DNA of 32,467 nt, taken from positions 1-32,467 of the forward strand of contig JAEZTL010000044.1 in the NCBI GenBank assembly GCA_023421395.1, given 5' to 3'. The notes beneath the pieces were generated by a model that saw only the letters and a list, made by a program, of their open reading frames with translations, was not told the origin of the DNA and did not search any database. The position numbers and the translations under genes are program-made. This stretch comes from Bacillota bacterium (GTDB taxonomy: Bacteria > Bacillota > Clostridia > Christensenellales > Aristaeellaceae). Below, piece after piece: positions 1 to 8,064 of the stretch (the first letter of the stretch is position 1; each line of letters begins with the position of its first letter).

Positions 1-2
1 GC

Positions 3-31
3 TTTACATCGAGGCGAAACCGTCGTATAAT
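3..31 (+). promoter_or_regulatory. Sigma-70-type promoter of tRNA-Leu
   Basis: A -35 box TTTACA (3-8) and a perfect -10 box TATAAT (26-31) are separated by exactly 17 bases. Transcription would begin about 6-8 bases downstream, just before the tRNA 5' end at 43. This is direct sequence evidence for a dedicated tRNA promoter. Confidence 0.75.
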
Positions 32-42
32 GATGGGCGCGG

Positions 43-126
43 GCTGAAATGGTGGAATGGCAGACACCGGGGACTTAAAATCCCCTGCCGCGAGGCGTGC
101 GGGTTCGAATCCCGCTTTCAGCACCA
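43..126 (+). tRNA. tRNA-Leu (anticodon UAA)
   Basis: The cloverleaf can be drawn by hand. The acceptor stem GCTGAAA pairs with TTTCAGC, the anticodon stem GGGGA/TCCCC encloses loop CTTAAAA (anticodon TAA), and the T-arm carries GTTCGAATC. A long variable arm (class II tRNA) and the encoded CCA at 124-126 fit leucine tRNA. It decodes UUA and, by wobble, UUG. It stands alone between its own promoter and its own terminator. Confidence 0.95.
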
Positions 127-162
127 ATAAAGGAACCCTTGCAATGCAAGGGTTCCTTTATT
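126..162 (+). terminator. Rho-independent terminator after tRNA-Leu (bidirectional)
   Basis: A perfect 18-bp inverted repeat (126-143 and 145-162) is centred on one base. The arms begin AATAAAGG and end CCTTTATT, so both strands have an A/U-rich flank and the hairpin can also stop leftward transcription from the gene at 289-711. Confidence 0.85.
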
Positions 163-288
163 GAATCATTGATCAAAATAGAGACGGCGAGAAAAAAACT
201 GCGCAAGGACGAGCATTGACGCAGTTGGCTTTCATTTGTTTTTTGGGCCGGAAAAGCGCATAAAACAGCGAGGGCTTAAGCTCGGAAA

Positions 289-711
289 TCACGTCCGCTC
301 CGACTGACCGCGGCACAGGTCATAAGCCGCATAATTCAGCGCCGAGCGCGACCGGAACGACCAGACGAGCATCAGAGCCATAAAAAGCGCCGTCGTCAGC
401 AGGAGCGCCAGAAACCCGGGCCATAGCTGCGGTGACGCGAAGATCGCGTCCAACTCGTATGCCGAGTATTGGATCATGAGGGCGACGAGCGAAAGGATCA
501 TCGCCACCAGAAACCCGGCCGTTTCGATCAGGCGGTTCATGTACCTTCGGCGCAGTGGGTCACTCCGGTCGCGCCGTTTTAGAAGCGCCATCGAAAGCCC
601 TGGATGGGCGAGGAGATAGCGGTCGACAGCCTTTTTTCGGAGAGATTCCGAGGAAAAGTCCGCCGCAAAAAGCTTGGTCAGCTCAAGCCACAATGGATCG
701 GGCAGGTTCAT
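289..711 (-). CDS. Hypothetical small membrane protein (140 aa)
   Basis: No family is recognised. The protein has a charged, helical N-terminal 60 residues rich in Arg/Lys (the motif LRRRYMNRLIE sits just before the membrane part), then two hydrophobic segments at about residues 64-86 and 96-118, and a short polar tail. This suggests a two-pass inner-membrane protein with its N-terminal half in the cytoplasm. The ATG at 711 is preceded by AAGGAG with good spacing, which supports the start. It lies 47 bases downstream of the methyltransferase gene on the same strand with no clear terminator between them, so the two are probably co-transcribed. Function unknown. Confidence 0.75.
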   Translation of the reverse strand: MNLPDPLWLELTKLFAADFSSESLRKKAVDRYLLAHPGLSMALLKRRDRSDPLRRRYMNRLIETAGFLVAMILSLVALMIQYSAYELDAIFASPQLWPGFLALLLTTALFMALMLVWSFRSRSALNYAAYDLCRGQSERT

Positions 712-758
712 TATATCACTCCTTTTCCATCTCGAAGATCGGGAGATCGGCCGGCGAT

Positions 759-1514
759 TCAGGGTTTGACAGCGCGGGTGGCGAAGAACGTCGGGATGTT
801 GTGCTCGTGCAGCCAGCCGGACCCGGCGGTGTCTTGAAGGATGTCCGTCAGGGTGAGACCGGCTTTGAGCTGTCCGCCCACCTGTTCCTCGACGGTGTGG
901 GAGAACTGTACGCCCCAGTCGTTCCGCAGGGACATTTCGTACAGCGCAGGATCTTTCAACGGGTTGAAGGGCAGGCTGCGGACGACATGCTTCTCCTCGT
1001 CGTCAAAGGCGTAGGAAAGGCCGTTGTCCAGCCCAGCCAGCAGGGCGCCGCCGCGCTTCAGCACCCTGTGGCACTCCCGCCATACTGGCAGCACGTCTTC
1101 AATATAACAGTTGGAAACCGGGTGAAAGATGAGGTTGAAGGACTCGTCGGCAAATGGCAGCGGTTTGGTCATGTCCGCTCGGACGAGACGAATCCGATAG
1201 CCTTCCCGCCGCGCCACGATTTCCTCTTGATCCAGCTGTCGCTGAGCATAGTCCAGCACCGTGCACTCCGCGCCCAGCGCGGCGAACACGGGCATCTGCT
1301 GTCCGCCGCCGGACGCCAGGCCCAGTACCTTCGCGCCGCGCATCTCGCAGAACCATTCGCGAGGGACGGGTTTCGTGGGTGTCAATACCACCGACCAGTC
1401 GCCTGCCTTGGCCCGCTCATAGGACTCATGGTCAATCGGGCGGCCCCATTCCCAGCCGCTTTCCACCCAGCGGTCAATGACGCCGGAATTGATGTCCGTA
1501 TAACCGCGGTCCAT
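759..1514 (-). CDS. Class I SAM-dependent methyltransferase
   Basis: The 251-residue protein has a Rossmann-type methyltransferase core. Motif I is VLGLASGGGQQ (SAM-binding glycine loop), followed by the acidic LDYA at the end of strand 2, an ADMTKPLPFADESF stretch (motif II/III, Asp contacting the adenine) and HRVLKRGGALLAG (post-motif III). This matches the Methyltransf_11/25 families, cytoplasmic and of unknown substrate. The open frame extends upstream to 1754, but the start is placed at ATG 1514 because AAGGAG (complement of 1524-1529) sits 9 bases upstream and the extra 80 residues are low-quality sequence overlapping the divergent acetyltransferase gene. It is divergent from that gene and probably forms an operon with the small membrane protein at 289-711. 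Confidence 0.88.
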   Translation of the reverse strand: MDRGYTDINSGVIDRWVESGWEWGRPIDHESYERAKAGDWSVVLTPTKPVPREWFCEMRGAKVLGLASGGGQQMPVFAALGAECTVLDYAQRQLDQEEIVARREGYRIRLVRADMTKPLPFADESFNLIFHPVSNCYIEDVLPVWRECHRVLKRGGALLAGLDNGLSYAFDDEEKHVVRSLPFNPLKDPALYEMSLRNDWGVQFSHTVEEQVGGQLKAGLTLTDILQDTAGSGWLHEHNIPTFFATRAVKP

Positions 1515-1667
1515 CGCTTGATTCTCCTTCTGATGGCATTTGCCGCAAGTATACCACGAAACGCTCGCGCACGGCAAACAATCCCGGTCAGATTTTACGA
1601 GATTGCGTTGAAGTTCGGCCTGAAGCGGCGTATCATCGGAGGAAATGGAGCGCGGGAGGCGGCGGAT

Positions 1668-2219
1668 GTGGCAGACGTCGGTTTGACGATCAGGATCGCG
1701 CGGGAAGAGGATGCGCCGGAGCTCGTCGCAATCTACAAACCCTATGTGGAGCATACGGTGATCACTTTCGAGTACGACGTGCCCGGCGCGGAGGAGTTCG
1801 CCGGGAGGATTCGCGACACGCTGAAAAAGTACCCCTACCTAGTGGCGGTTGAAGGCGGCGAAATCGCGGGGTACGCGTATGCGTCGCCGTTTAAATCGCG
1901 CATTGCCTACGACTGGGCGGTGGAGACCAGCATTTATATCCGGGAGGGCCTTCGGGGCAGAGGGATCGGCGTGCGGCTGTACAGCGCGCTGGAGGAGGCG
2001 CTGCGTCGGATGAAAATACAGAATCTCAATGCCTGCATCGCCTATCCGAACCCGGAGAGCGTCGGCTTCCATGAGCGTTTCGGGTACAGGACTGCAGGGC
2101 ATTTTTCAAAGGCAGGTTTCAAGCTGGGCGGGTGGCACGACATCGTATGGATGGAAAAGTTCCTGGGCGGCCATGAGATTCCGCCCGAGCCCGTGGTTCC
2201 GTTTCCGATGTTGCAATAA
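1668..2219 (+). CDS. GNAT N-acetyltransferase, phosphinothricin acetyltransferase-like
   Basis: The 183-residue protein transfers an acetyl group from acetyl-CoA to an amine. It follows the pat/bar subfamily closely: IRIAREEDAPELVAIY at the N-terminus, TFEYDVP, GYAYASPFKSRIAYDW, the acetyl-CoA loop LRGRGIG, then ACIAYPNPESVGFHERFGY and WHDIVWMEK at the end. Substrates in this subfamily include phosphinothricin and methionine sulfoximine/sulfone; the true substrate here is unknown. GTG 1668 is chosen because GGGAGG (1654-1659) lies 8 bases upstream; TTG 1683 is the alternative and fits the family N-terminus equally well. The longer open frame back to 555 is antisense to the methyltransferase and is not coding. 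A terminator follows. Confidence 0.88.
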   Translation: MADVGLTIRIAREEDAPELVAIYKPYVEHTVITFEYDVPGAEEFAGRIRDTLKKYPYLVAVEGGEIAGYAYASPFKSRIAYDWAVETSIYIREGLRGRGIGVRLYSALEEALRRMKIQNLNACIAYPNPESVGFHERFGYRTAGHFSKAGFKLGGWHDIVWMEKFLGGHEIPPEPVVPFPMLQ

Positions 2220-2245
2220 GAGGTCGGGACTGACGAGGTTTTTCG

Positions 2246-2279
2246 GCGCGCCGGCAACTTCACGGGGCGCGCTTTTTTA
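2246..2279 (+). terminator. Rho-independent terminator after the acetyltransferase
   Basis: GCGCGCC (2246-2252) pairs with GGCGCGC (2266-2272) around a 13-base loop and is followed by six T residues (2273-2278). Confidence 0.85.
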
Positions 2280-2331
2280 TAAAATTCCTACTGATCCTAC
2301 ATATTTTCCACACAATCCTTTGCTATGATAT

Positions 2332-3295
2332 TTGCATCTCAGACTCCGAGAAGGAATTCATCTGAGCGAGATAGAAGCGAATGCGACGCCGCGCTTCGAC
2401 GGTATGAGTTGCACACATTGCACGGAGAAAATTGAGACGGCGCTGAGTGTGTTGCCGGGCGTAGCCTGGGGAAAATCAGTTTCTCTGAGGCGGCCGCGAA
2501 AGCCTTTTGGGAGCGCATAAAGGCGGACAAAGTGCATTTTGCCCGTGCCATCTGCGGGAACGGCAAAGGTACGGACGCTGGATGTCGTTGGGCTCGTCAT
2601 GTTGGTAAACTGTGCCGTCACGTGCGGTGGCATCCGCCTGTTGCGGCACATGGGCGGCCGGGCAGGTGCGGCGGTCCATCCGGAGACAGGGCATTCGGGC
2701 TCCGGTTTCTGTATACCCTGGGCCGTGTGGTGGGCGTATACCGCCGCCGGCGCGCTGGCAGGCGCGACGGGATTGGGGCGATCAGCTTCGCCACCGCGGC
2801 AAAGCGCTGGAGGGCGCGCTGCCGATGAGATATTCATTTTGGTGCCGCACCGCTGATGTTCGCACTGAGCACCCTGAAGAGCCGGAAGTTGGCGCAGCGG
2901 GCGTGGTGCTGTCGGTGGCGTCGGGGATTTTGATGTTCACAGGGGCCATGAATCTGGGCGCATTGCGGTTTCACCGCTGGGCGGACAGGGCGCGGTCAGC
3001 GCGGAGTTGGACGAACAGAACGTGCAAGGTGCGCACGACGCTTCTCGCCGGGCGCTATGAACCCATCACCGTGCCGGCCGGCGCGCTGTCAAGGCGGAGG
3101 ATCGGCGCGCCCGACGGCTCTGTCAGCGGCTGAAATCATCGGACGGTGATTCTGGCGTGTGGACTCGAATGCGCGTTCACGCCCGGTGAAAACGTGGTTC
3201 GCTTAACGCCGGGGAAGGGGGGGCTTCCTCCCGCGCCTGCCGGATGGGCATGATCGCCGGCCCCATCACGGTGGTCGGCCCCGTGATGCCGCTTA
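2332..3295 (+). pseudogene. Decayed HMA-SafE-cupredoxin fusion (TauE/SafE-like metal-handling membrane protein)
   Basis: Pieces of one protein can be read in order but in different frames. First comes a heavy-metal-associated domain with GMSCTHC (the GMxCxxC metal site) at about 2395-2460. A stretch reading ISFSEAAAKAFWERIKA in another frame follows. Next is a SafE-type membrane segment with VGLVMLVNCAVTCGG (2590-2635; compare HCxxMCGG in the family) and YTAAGALAGATG (2735-2775). The C-terminal cupredoxin-like domain has GRYEPITVPAG, GAPDGSVSG, AFTPGENVVR and GMIAGPITVVG (3050-3280). At least three or four frameshifts and a stop after GSVSG separate them, so it cannot be expressed whole. Intact relatives in Clostridia are fused in this order and sit beside a DUF2318 gene, as here. 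Exact original ends are uncertain. Confidence 0.75.
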
Positions 3296-3433
3296 CAGGG
3301 CGATCACCGCGCGGAGATTGGACGCCGACGGGCCGGAAAGCGCCCGGCAGGCTTCGGATGGCGACGGTCAGCGACCCCGGTGATACGGGCCCGCCCGCGG
3401 CCTGCTGCCGACGAACTGCAGAGGAGGATGTTC

Positions 3434-3928
3434 ATGTACCAAAAAGCAAAACTTGCGACGCTGCTTGCGTCGATGCTCATCGCGGCACTGGCGTTGACCG
3501 GTTGCACGGTCAGCCGCGTATCCGGCGAGGGTGGCGCGGCTGTTCCGACCGAGAAAGCCGCCGATGGTGATTCGGAGGGCCTTGTGATTCCGATGTCCGA
3601 ACTGGACGGCGACGCCCATTTCTACACCGCGGATCTGGACGGCGCGAAGATCGGCGTCATCGCGGTCAAGCTGGCCGATGGCTCCGTCCGGACGGCCTTC
3701 AACGCCTGTCAGGTGTGCTTCGATTCGGGAAAGGGTTACTTCGAACAGGAAGGCGACGAACTGGTTTGTCAGAACTGCGGCACCCGCTTCGGCATGGATC
3801 AGGTGGGACTGAGCGCGGGCGGCTGCAACCCGGTGCCCATTCGGGAAACGGATAGGCAGGAGAGCGCTTCCGCCCTCACTGTACCGCTTTCCACGCTTCA
3901 TAGGGCGGCCTCTCTGTTTCCCAACTGA
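3434..3928 (+). CDS. DUF2318 domain Fe-S/metal-binding lipoprotein
   Basis: The 164-residue protein starts with a lipoprotein signal peptide: Lys-rich start, hydrophobic core LLASMLIAALALTGC, and the lipobox cysteine in LTGC. The mature part is DUF2318, with the cysteine pairs NACQVCF and VCQNCG, then GGCNPVPI. These are proposed to bind iron-sulfur or another metal. GAGGAGG at 3421-3427 is directly followed by ATG 3428 and, 6 bases further, ATG 3434; the second gives normal spacing and is chosen. The family is typically the partner of HMA-SafE proteins and of iron/copper transport systems. Here that upstream partner (2332-3295) is broken, yet this gene has no visible damage. It probably acts at the outer face of the cytoplasmic membrane. 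Confidence 0.88.
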   Translation: MYQKAKLATLLASMLIAALALTGCTVSRVSGEGGAAVPTEKAADGDSEGLVIPMSELDGDAHFYTADLDGAKIGVIAVKLADGSVRTAFNACQVCFDSGKGYFEQEGDELVCQNCGTRFGMDQVGLSAGGCNPVPIRETDRQESASALTVPLSTLHRAASLFPN

Positions 3929-3948
3929 ATCGAGCCGCATTCGGCATC

Positions 3949-3985
3949 AAAAGAGCGGCCCGCCGGGTCATCCGGCGGGCCGCTT
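3949..3985. terminator. Bidirectional terminator between convergent genes
   Basis: A perfect 12-bp GC-rich stem, GCGGCCCGCCGG (3955-3966) with CCGGCGGGCCGC (3972-3983), closes a 5-base loop. The AAAAGA flank on the left becomes a T-rich tail for the leftward aminopeptidase gene; the right flank TTCGTT is a weaker tail for the DUF2318 gene. Confidence 0.8.
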
Positions 3986-3998
3986 CGTTCGGGAAGGG

Positions 3999-5378
3999 TT
4001 ACGCCTGCGCAAGAAACGCCTTTAGCGCCCGGAGGGTTTCATAGAGATCCGCCTTGCTGACGATCTCCCAGGGTGCGTGCATGGACAGTACCGGCAACCC
4101 GGCGTCCAACACCTCCATGCCGTACAGCGCGCACATGTAGGCGATGGTTCCGCCGCCGCCCTGATCCACCTTGCCCAGTTCCGCCGTCTGAAAGCATACG
4201 CCCGCGCGTTCGAAGATGCCAAGCACCCTGGCCACGAATTCGGCGTTGGCGTCGTTGGTATCGTATTTTCCGCGGGTACCGGTATACTTGTTCAGGCTTA
4301 CGCCGCGGCCCAGGAAGGCCGCGTTTTTCTTTTCAAAGGCCTCGGGAAATTTGGGATCGTAAGCGGCGCTGACGTCGCAGGAGAGCATGCGGCTGCGCAT
4401 CAGCGCGCGCCGCACCGCGAGATCGCCGCCTCCCTGAAGATGAACGAGCTCCGCCACCGCATTCTCCAGCGTCCGCGCCTGCATGCCGGTGGCCCCGACG
4501 CTGCCAATCTCCTCCTTGTCGGTCAGAATGGCGCACAGCGTGCGCCCCGGGATACCCGAAACGCTCGTCAGCGCCTCGAAGGCCGTAAACGCGCAGCAGC
4601 GGTCGTCGTGTCCGTAGGCCATGATCATGCTGCCGTCCAGGCCGAAGTCCCGCGCCCTTCCGGCAGGCACCAGTTCCAGCTCAGCGGAAAGGAAGTCCTT
4701 TTCCTCGATGGCGTATTTTTCTTTCAGAAGCTTCAGAATGTACGCCTTGACGGGCTGCTTCTCCTCGCCGGCCACAGGACGGGATCCGACGATGACATCC
4801 ATCGCCTCGCCCTCGATCAGCGCGGCGGCCTTTTTGTCCAGCTGATCCTTCGAAAGGTGAGCCAGAAGGTCTGAGATACCCAGGACCGGCTCGTCCGCCC
4901 CTTCGCCCACGGAGATGGAGACGGTCGTGCCGTCGGTTCTGACCACCACGCCATGCAGCGCCAGCGGCATGGAGAGCCATTGATACTTTTTGATGCCGCC
5001 GTAGTAGTGGGTGTCCAGACTGCACAGCCCGTCCTCCTCGAAGAGCGGGTTCTGCTTGACGTCCAGCCGCGGCGAATCGATATGAGCGCCCACCAGATTC
5101 ATGCCTTCCTCGAGCGGCGCCGCCCCAATCAGAAACAGCATCAGCGTCTTGCCCATGGTCAGTTGCATCAGCTTGTCGCCGGGACGAAGCGGCGCTCCGG
5201 CGCGAATCGCGTCCTCCAGCATCCGGTAGCCGCGCCCCGCGGCCTCCGCCACCATGTGGGATGCGCACTCTCGCTCGGTCTTTCCCGCGTCCAGAAATGC
5301 GCGGTAGCGCGCGCTCAGCGCCTCGACGTCGGTGAAATCCGCCTCGGAATAGGTCAGCCAGGCGTTTTTCGGCTCCAT
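3999..5378 (-). CDS. M18 family zinc aminopeptidase (aminopeptidase 1 type)
   Basis: The 459-residue cytosolic dinuclear zinc exopeptidase removes N-terminal residues from peptides; M18 enzymes often prefer acidic or neutral ones. All signature elements are present: GAHIDSPRLD (metal ligand His99 and nearby Asp101), GHDDRCCAF (residues 256-264), DKEEIGSVGATG (catalytic and ligand acidic residues 287-290), LSCDVSAAYDP (Asp335), and SMHAPWEI near the end (ligand His434). Length and motifs match the longer 'aminopeptidase 1' branch rather than the roughly 430-residue apeB branch. ATG 5378 is supported by AAGGAGG (complement of 5385-5391), 6 bases upstream. The gene is single, convergent with the DUF2318 gene and divergent from the URO-D-family gene. 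Confidence 0.95.
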   Translation of the reverse strand: MEPKNAWLTYSEADFTDVEALSARYRAFLDAGKTERECASHMVAEAAGRGYRMLEDAIRAGAPLRPGDKLMQLTMGKTLMLFLIGAAPLEEGMNLVGAHIDSPRLDVKQNPLFEEDGLCSLDTHYYGGIKKYQWLSMPLALHGVVVRTDGTTVSISVGEGADEPVLGISDLLAHLSKDQLDKKAAALIEGEAMDVIVGSRPVAGEEKQPVKAYILKLLKEKYAIEEKDFLSAELELVPAGRARDFGLDGSMIMAYGHDDRCCAFTAFEALTSVSGIPGRTLCAILTDKEEIGSVGATGMQARTLENAVAELVHLQGGGDLAVRRALMRSRMLSCDVSAAYDPKFPEAFEKKNAAFLGRGVSLNKYTGTRGKYDTNDANAEFVARVLGIFERAGVCFQTAELGKVDQGGGGTIAYMCALYGMEVLDAGLPVLSMHAPWEIVSKADLYETLRALKAFLAQA

Positions 5379-5619
5379 GCGTTGCCTCCTTGAAAATTCT
5401 GTCTTGTCGTATCGCCTTCATAGTATCACCCGTGCGGCGGTGAGGCAAGCGCGCGGCAGCTTTTTCATAAAAACGCCATCATTGGCGCCGGCGGTTGGTG
5501 CGTCGGCTTCAATTTGGGAAAAACGCATGATAATGTTAAGAAATTCAATGGATTGTCCAGACGCGGACCTGTACAATGGGATCAGACGCGGCCTTGGGCC
5601 GTCACGGGGAGGGAACACC

Positions 5620-6864
5620 ATGACATCCAGGGAGAGAGTTCTCGCGGCCATTGCCCACAGGGAGCCGGACAGGGTACCGCTGGACATCGGCGCCACGCCC
5701 AGTTCCGGCATCTCGGCCATCGCCTATGAAAAGTTGATCCGCCATCTCAATCTGCCCGGCGCGCGTACGCTGGTCTATGATGTGGTTCAGCAGGTGGCGC
5801 AGCCGGAGGACGCAGTGCTGGACATGTTCGGCGCGGACGTGCTGGACATCGGCCGCGCGTTCAACGACCAGGCGGAGGATTGGTATCCGGTCACGCTGCC
5901 CACAGGCCAGGAGGTATTCTGGCCCGCATGGTTCCATCCGGAGGAAGTGGACGGCCGCATGGAATACCGGGATGAAGAGGGTGAGAGGATCGCCACCATG
6001 CCTGCGGGCGCGACTTTCTTCGATCAGGCCGTATTTCCCTACATCGACGGCTACCCGAACGACTATTCCGGCCTTGGCCGCGCGATGAACAAGGTGCTGT
6101 GGCAGAAGTTGGCCCACAGCCCGTGGGATCACGCGGGGGAGGCGGATTTTTGGAAGCAGCTGCGCGAAAAGGCGCTGAAGCTGAGGGGTGAGAGCGACCG
6201 GGCGCTGATGATCGTCTGCGGATGCAATCTGTTTGAGTGGGGCACATTCCTTCGGCGCATCGACAACTTCCTGATGGACCTTTTGGAGGAGCCGGAACAG
6301 GTGGAGGAGCTCCTCGACGCGTTGATGGAAAAACATCTGGCGACGCTGGAAAAGGTATGCGAATCGGTGGGGGATGTGTGCGACATCCTGCGCTTTGGTG
6401 ACGATCTCGGCATGAACACCGGGCCTTTTATGTCTCCGCGCACCTACCGGACGCTTTTCAAGCCGCGCCATACGATGCTGTGCGACTACGTGCACAAGAA
6501 TAGCGGCATGAAGACATTCCTGCATTCCTGCGGTTCGATCTACCGGCTGATGCCCGACCTGATCGAGGCGGGTTATGATATCATCAACCCTGTACAGACC
6601 GTCACTCAGGACATGGAACCGGAACGGCTCAAGAAGGAGTTCGGGGGGGACATCACCTTCTGGGGCGGTGGTATGAACACCCGAGCCGTGCTCAACCGCG
6701 CCACACCGCGAGATGTGTATGACTATGCGCGCCGAATGATCGACATCCTTGCGCCGGGCGGCGGTTTCGTATACAATCAGGAGCATAACGTAATGCCCGA
6801 CGTGCCACCGGAGAACCTGATCGCCATGTATCGGGCGGTGGCGGGGCTGCCGTTTTCAGGCTGA
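5620..6864 (+). CDS. Uroporphyrinogen decarboxylase (URO-D) family protein, probable corrinoid-type methyltransferase
   Basis: The 414-residue protein belongs to the URO-D superfamily, which includes true decarboxylases and MtaA/MtbA-like methylcobamide methyltransferases. It opens with TSRERVLAAIAHREPDRVP, typical of the non-haem branch, and has HSCG (His302, Cys304), the zinc-ligand motif of the methyltransferase branch. Near the end, NQEHNVMPDVPPENLIAMY is characteristic of the uncharacterised family abundant in gut Clostridia. No other haem-biosynthesis gene is nearby, which argues against haem synthesis. The start at 5620 is chosen because GGGGAGGG lies just upstream and the family N-terminus begins there; the open frame back to 5377 is not family-like. 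It is followed after 18 bases by the GATase1-like gene, so the pair forms an operon. Confidence 0.88.
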   Translation: MTSRERVLAAIAHREPDRVPLDIGATPSSGISAIAYEKLIRHLNLPGARTLVYDVVQQVAQPEDAVLDMFGADVLDIGRAFNDQAEDWYPVTLPTGQEVFWPAWFHPEEVDGRMEYRDEEGERIATMPAGATFFDQAVFPYIDGYPNDYSGLGRAMNKVLWQKLAHSPWDHAGEADFWKQLREKALKLRGESDRALMIVCGCNLFEWGTFLRRIDNFLMDLLEEPEQVEELLDALMEKHLATLEKVCESVGDVCDILRFGDDLGMNTGPFMSPRTYRTLFKPRHTMLCDYVHKNSGMKTFLHSCGSIYRLMPDLIEAGYDIINPVQTVTQDMEPERLKKEFGGDITFWGGGMNTRAVLNRATPRDVYDYARRMIDILAPGGGFVYNQEHNVMPDVPPENLIAMYRAVAGLPFSG

Positions 6865-6882
6865 AGAGGGGGAGGAACGGGC

Positions 6883-7629
6883 ATGGCCAAGAAGATCCTG
6901 CTGGCCGGCGAGTCCTGGACCAGCTACACCACCCATGTCAAGGGATTTGACGCGTTCTACACGTCCACCTATGAGGAGGGCGCGGACGCGCTGATCGGAG
7001 CGCTCCGCGCAGGCGGCTACGAAGTAGACTACCTGCCCAACCACTTGGCGCCGACAAAGTTTCCCTTTACGATGGAGGAGATTTCCAGGTACGACTGCGT
7101 GATCCTGTCAGACATTGGCTCGAATACGCTGCTTTTGCACCCGGACACATTTTCCAGGAGCCTTCGCATGCCCAACCGCTGCAATCTGATCCGGGATTAT
7201 GTGCTCTCGGGCGGCGCGCTTTTGATGGTGGGCGGCTATATGGCGTTCTCCGGCGTCGACGGCAAGGCCAAATACGGACAGACAGCCGTGGCCGAGGTGC
7301 TGCCGGTCAAATGCCTTGGGGTGGACGACCTGATGGAGCATCCGGAAGGCGTCACGCCGTCAATGCTTCGGGTGCACCCTGCACTTCAAAATGTACCGTC
7401 GGATTGGCCCCACTTCCTCGGTTATAACAAGACGCTGGTCAGAGCGGGCTGCGAGGTGGCGATGTCGGTCGAGGGAGACCCGTTTTTGGCTTTCGGAGAG
7501 TTCGGCAAGGGGCGCAGCTGCGCGTTTGCCTCCGATTGCGCACCGCACTGGGGACCGCCGGAGTTTGTAAACTGGGCGGGCTATCAAACCCTTTGGCAGG
7601 GCGTCGCCGGATGGTTGACGCGCGTCTGA
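6883..7629 (+). CDS. GATase1-like protein (putative glutamine amidotransferase, PF07090 type)
   Basis: The 248-residue cytoplasmic protein starts KKILLAGESWTSYTTHVKGFD and has YDCVILSDIGSNTLLLHP and LSGGALLMVGGYMAFSG. These are the hallmarks of the 'putative glutamine amidotransferase' family with a flavodoxin-like class I amidotransferase fold. The expected nucleophile Cys of true amidotransferases is not at its usual elbow (the elbow reads MVGGYMAF), so catalytic amidotransfer is doubtful and a carbohydrate-related or structural role is possible. C-terminal features include DCAPHWGPPEF and YQTLWQGVAGWL, also usual in this family. GGGGGAGGA lies just upstream of ATG 6883. Its pairing with a URO-D-family gene suggests a shared catabolic pathway, which is inference. 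Confidence 0.85.
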   Translation: MAKKILLAGESWTSYTTHVKGFDAFYTSTYEEGADALIGALRAGGYEVDYLPNHLAPTKFPFTMEEISRYDCVILSDIGSNTLLLHPDTFSRSLRMPNRCNLIRDYVLSGGALLMVGGYMAFSGVDGKAKYGQTAVAEVLPVKCLGVDDLMEHPEGVTPSMLRVHPALQNVPSDWPHFLGYNKTLVRAGCEVAMSVEGDPFLAFGEFGKGRSCAFASDCAPHWGPPEFVNWAGYQTLWQGVAGWLTRV

Positions 7630-7645
7630 ACAAGTATGGGCCGAA

Positions 7646-7673
7646 GGCGCTTTCCGCACGGAAAGCGCCTTTT
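7646..7673 (+). terminator. Rho-independent terminator of the URO-D/GATase1-like operon
   Basis: A perfect 10-bp stem GGCGCTTTCC (7646-7655) / GGAAAGCGCC (7660-7669), with loop GCAC, is followed by TTTT. Confidence 0.85.
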
Positions 7674-8064
7674 GAGTGGATCAAGAGAGGAGCCTGCTCT
7701 GCGGGATCGAACGGAAGCGCCGCGAGACGCACGGCTTTGCGCGGACTGAACGAAAAAATAAAAGCAAAACTTCTCAAATGGGACCATAAAAAGACGGTCA
7801 AGGGATTCACCGCAGAAACCGCCCGCGGTTTCATTCGATCCCGGATGAAATGCGGAGCGAGTGTGCGACTTTCACGATTGTGAACATCTGCATTCGACTA
7901 TTGCTGATTAAAAGAAGAATTGATAAAATCTTGACACGAATTATTGATTCATGAAAATAAACCAGGGTATAAAATACCAACATGGGCCCAGACCCTTTCG
8001 ATCTGGGCATGGCCGATTCATTCATCAGAACAGAGGACATTCCGAAATCAAAGGGGGCGACGCA
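7674..8064. other. Gene-free interval and sortase leader
   Basis: No supported gene is seen. The first 250 bases have no recognisable content. The base composition turns AT-rich from about 7880, marking the promoter area. A hairpin GCCCAGA (7986-7992) / TCTGGGC (8002-8008) with a 9-base loop lies in the probable 5' leader of the sortase gene; it has no T-run and could be a regulatory or stabilising structure. Confidence 0.5.
7931..7973 (+). promoter_or_regulatory. Candidate promoter of the sortase gene
   Basis: Two overlapping choices are seen. A perfect -35 TTGACA (7931-7936) has only a poor -10 (AAAATA, 7954-7959) at 17 bases. A fair -35 TTGATT (7944-7949) has a good -10 TATAAA (7968-7973) at 18 bases. 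Which one is used cannot be decided from sequence. Confidence 0.45.

Noticed and set aside
555..1667. N-terminal extension of the pat-like acetyltransferase frame
   Set aside because: It overlaps the methyltransferase gene on the other strand, has noise-like composition, and a good start with ribosome site exists at 1668.
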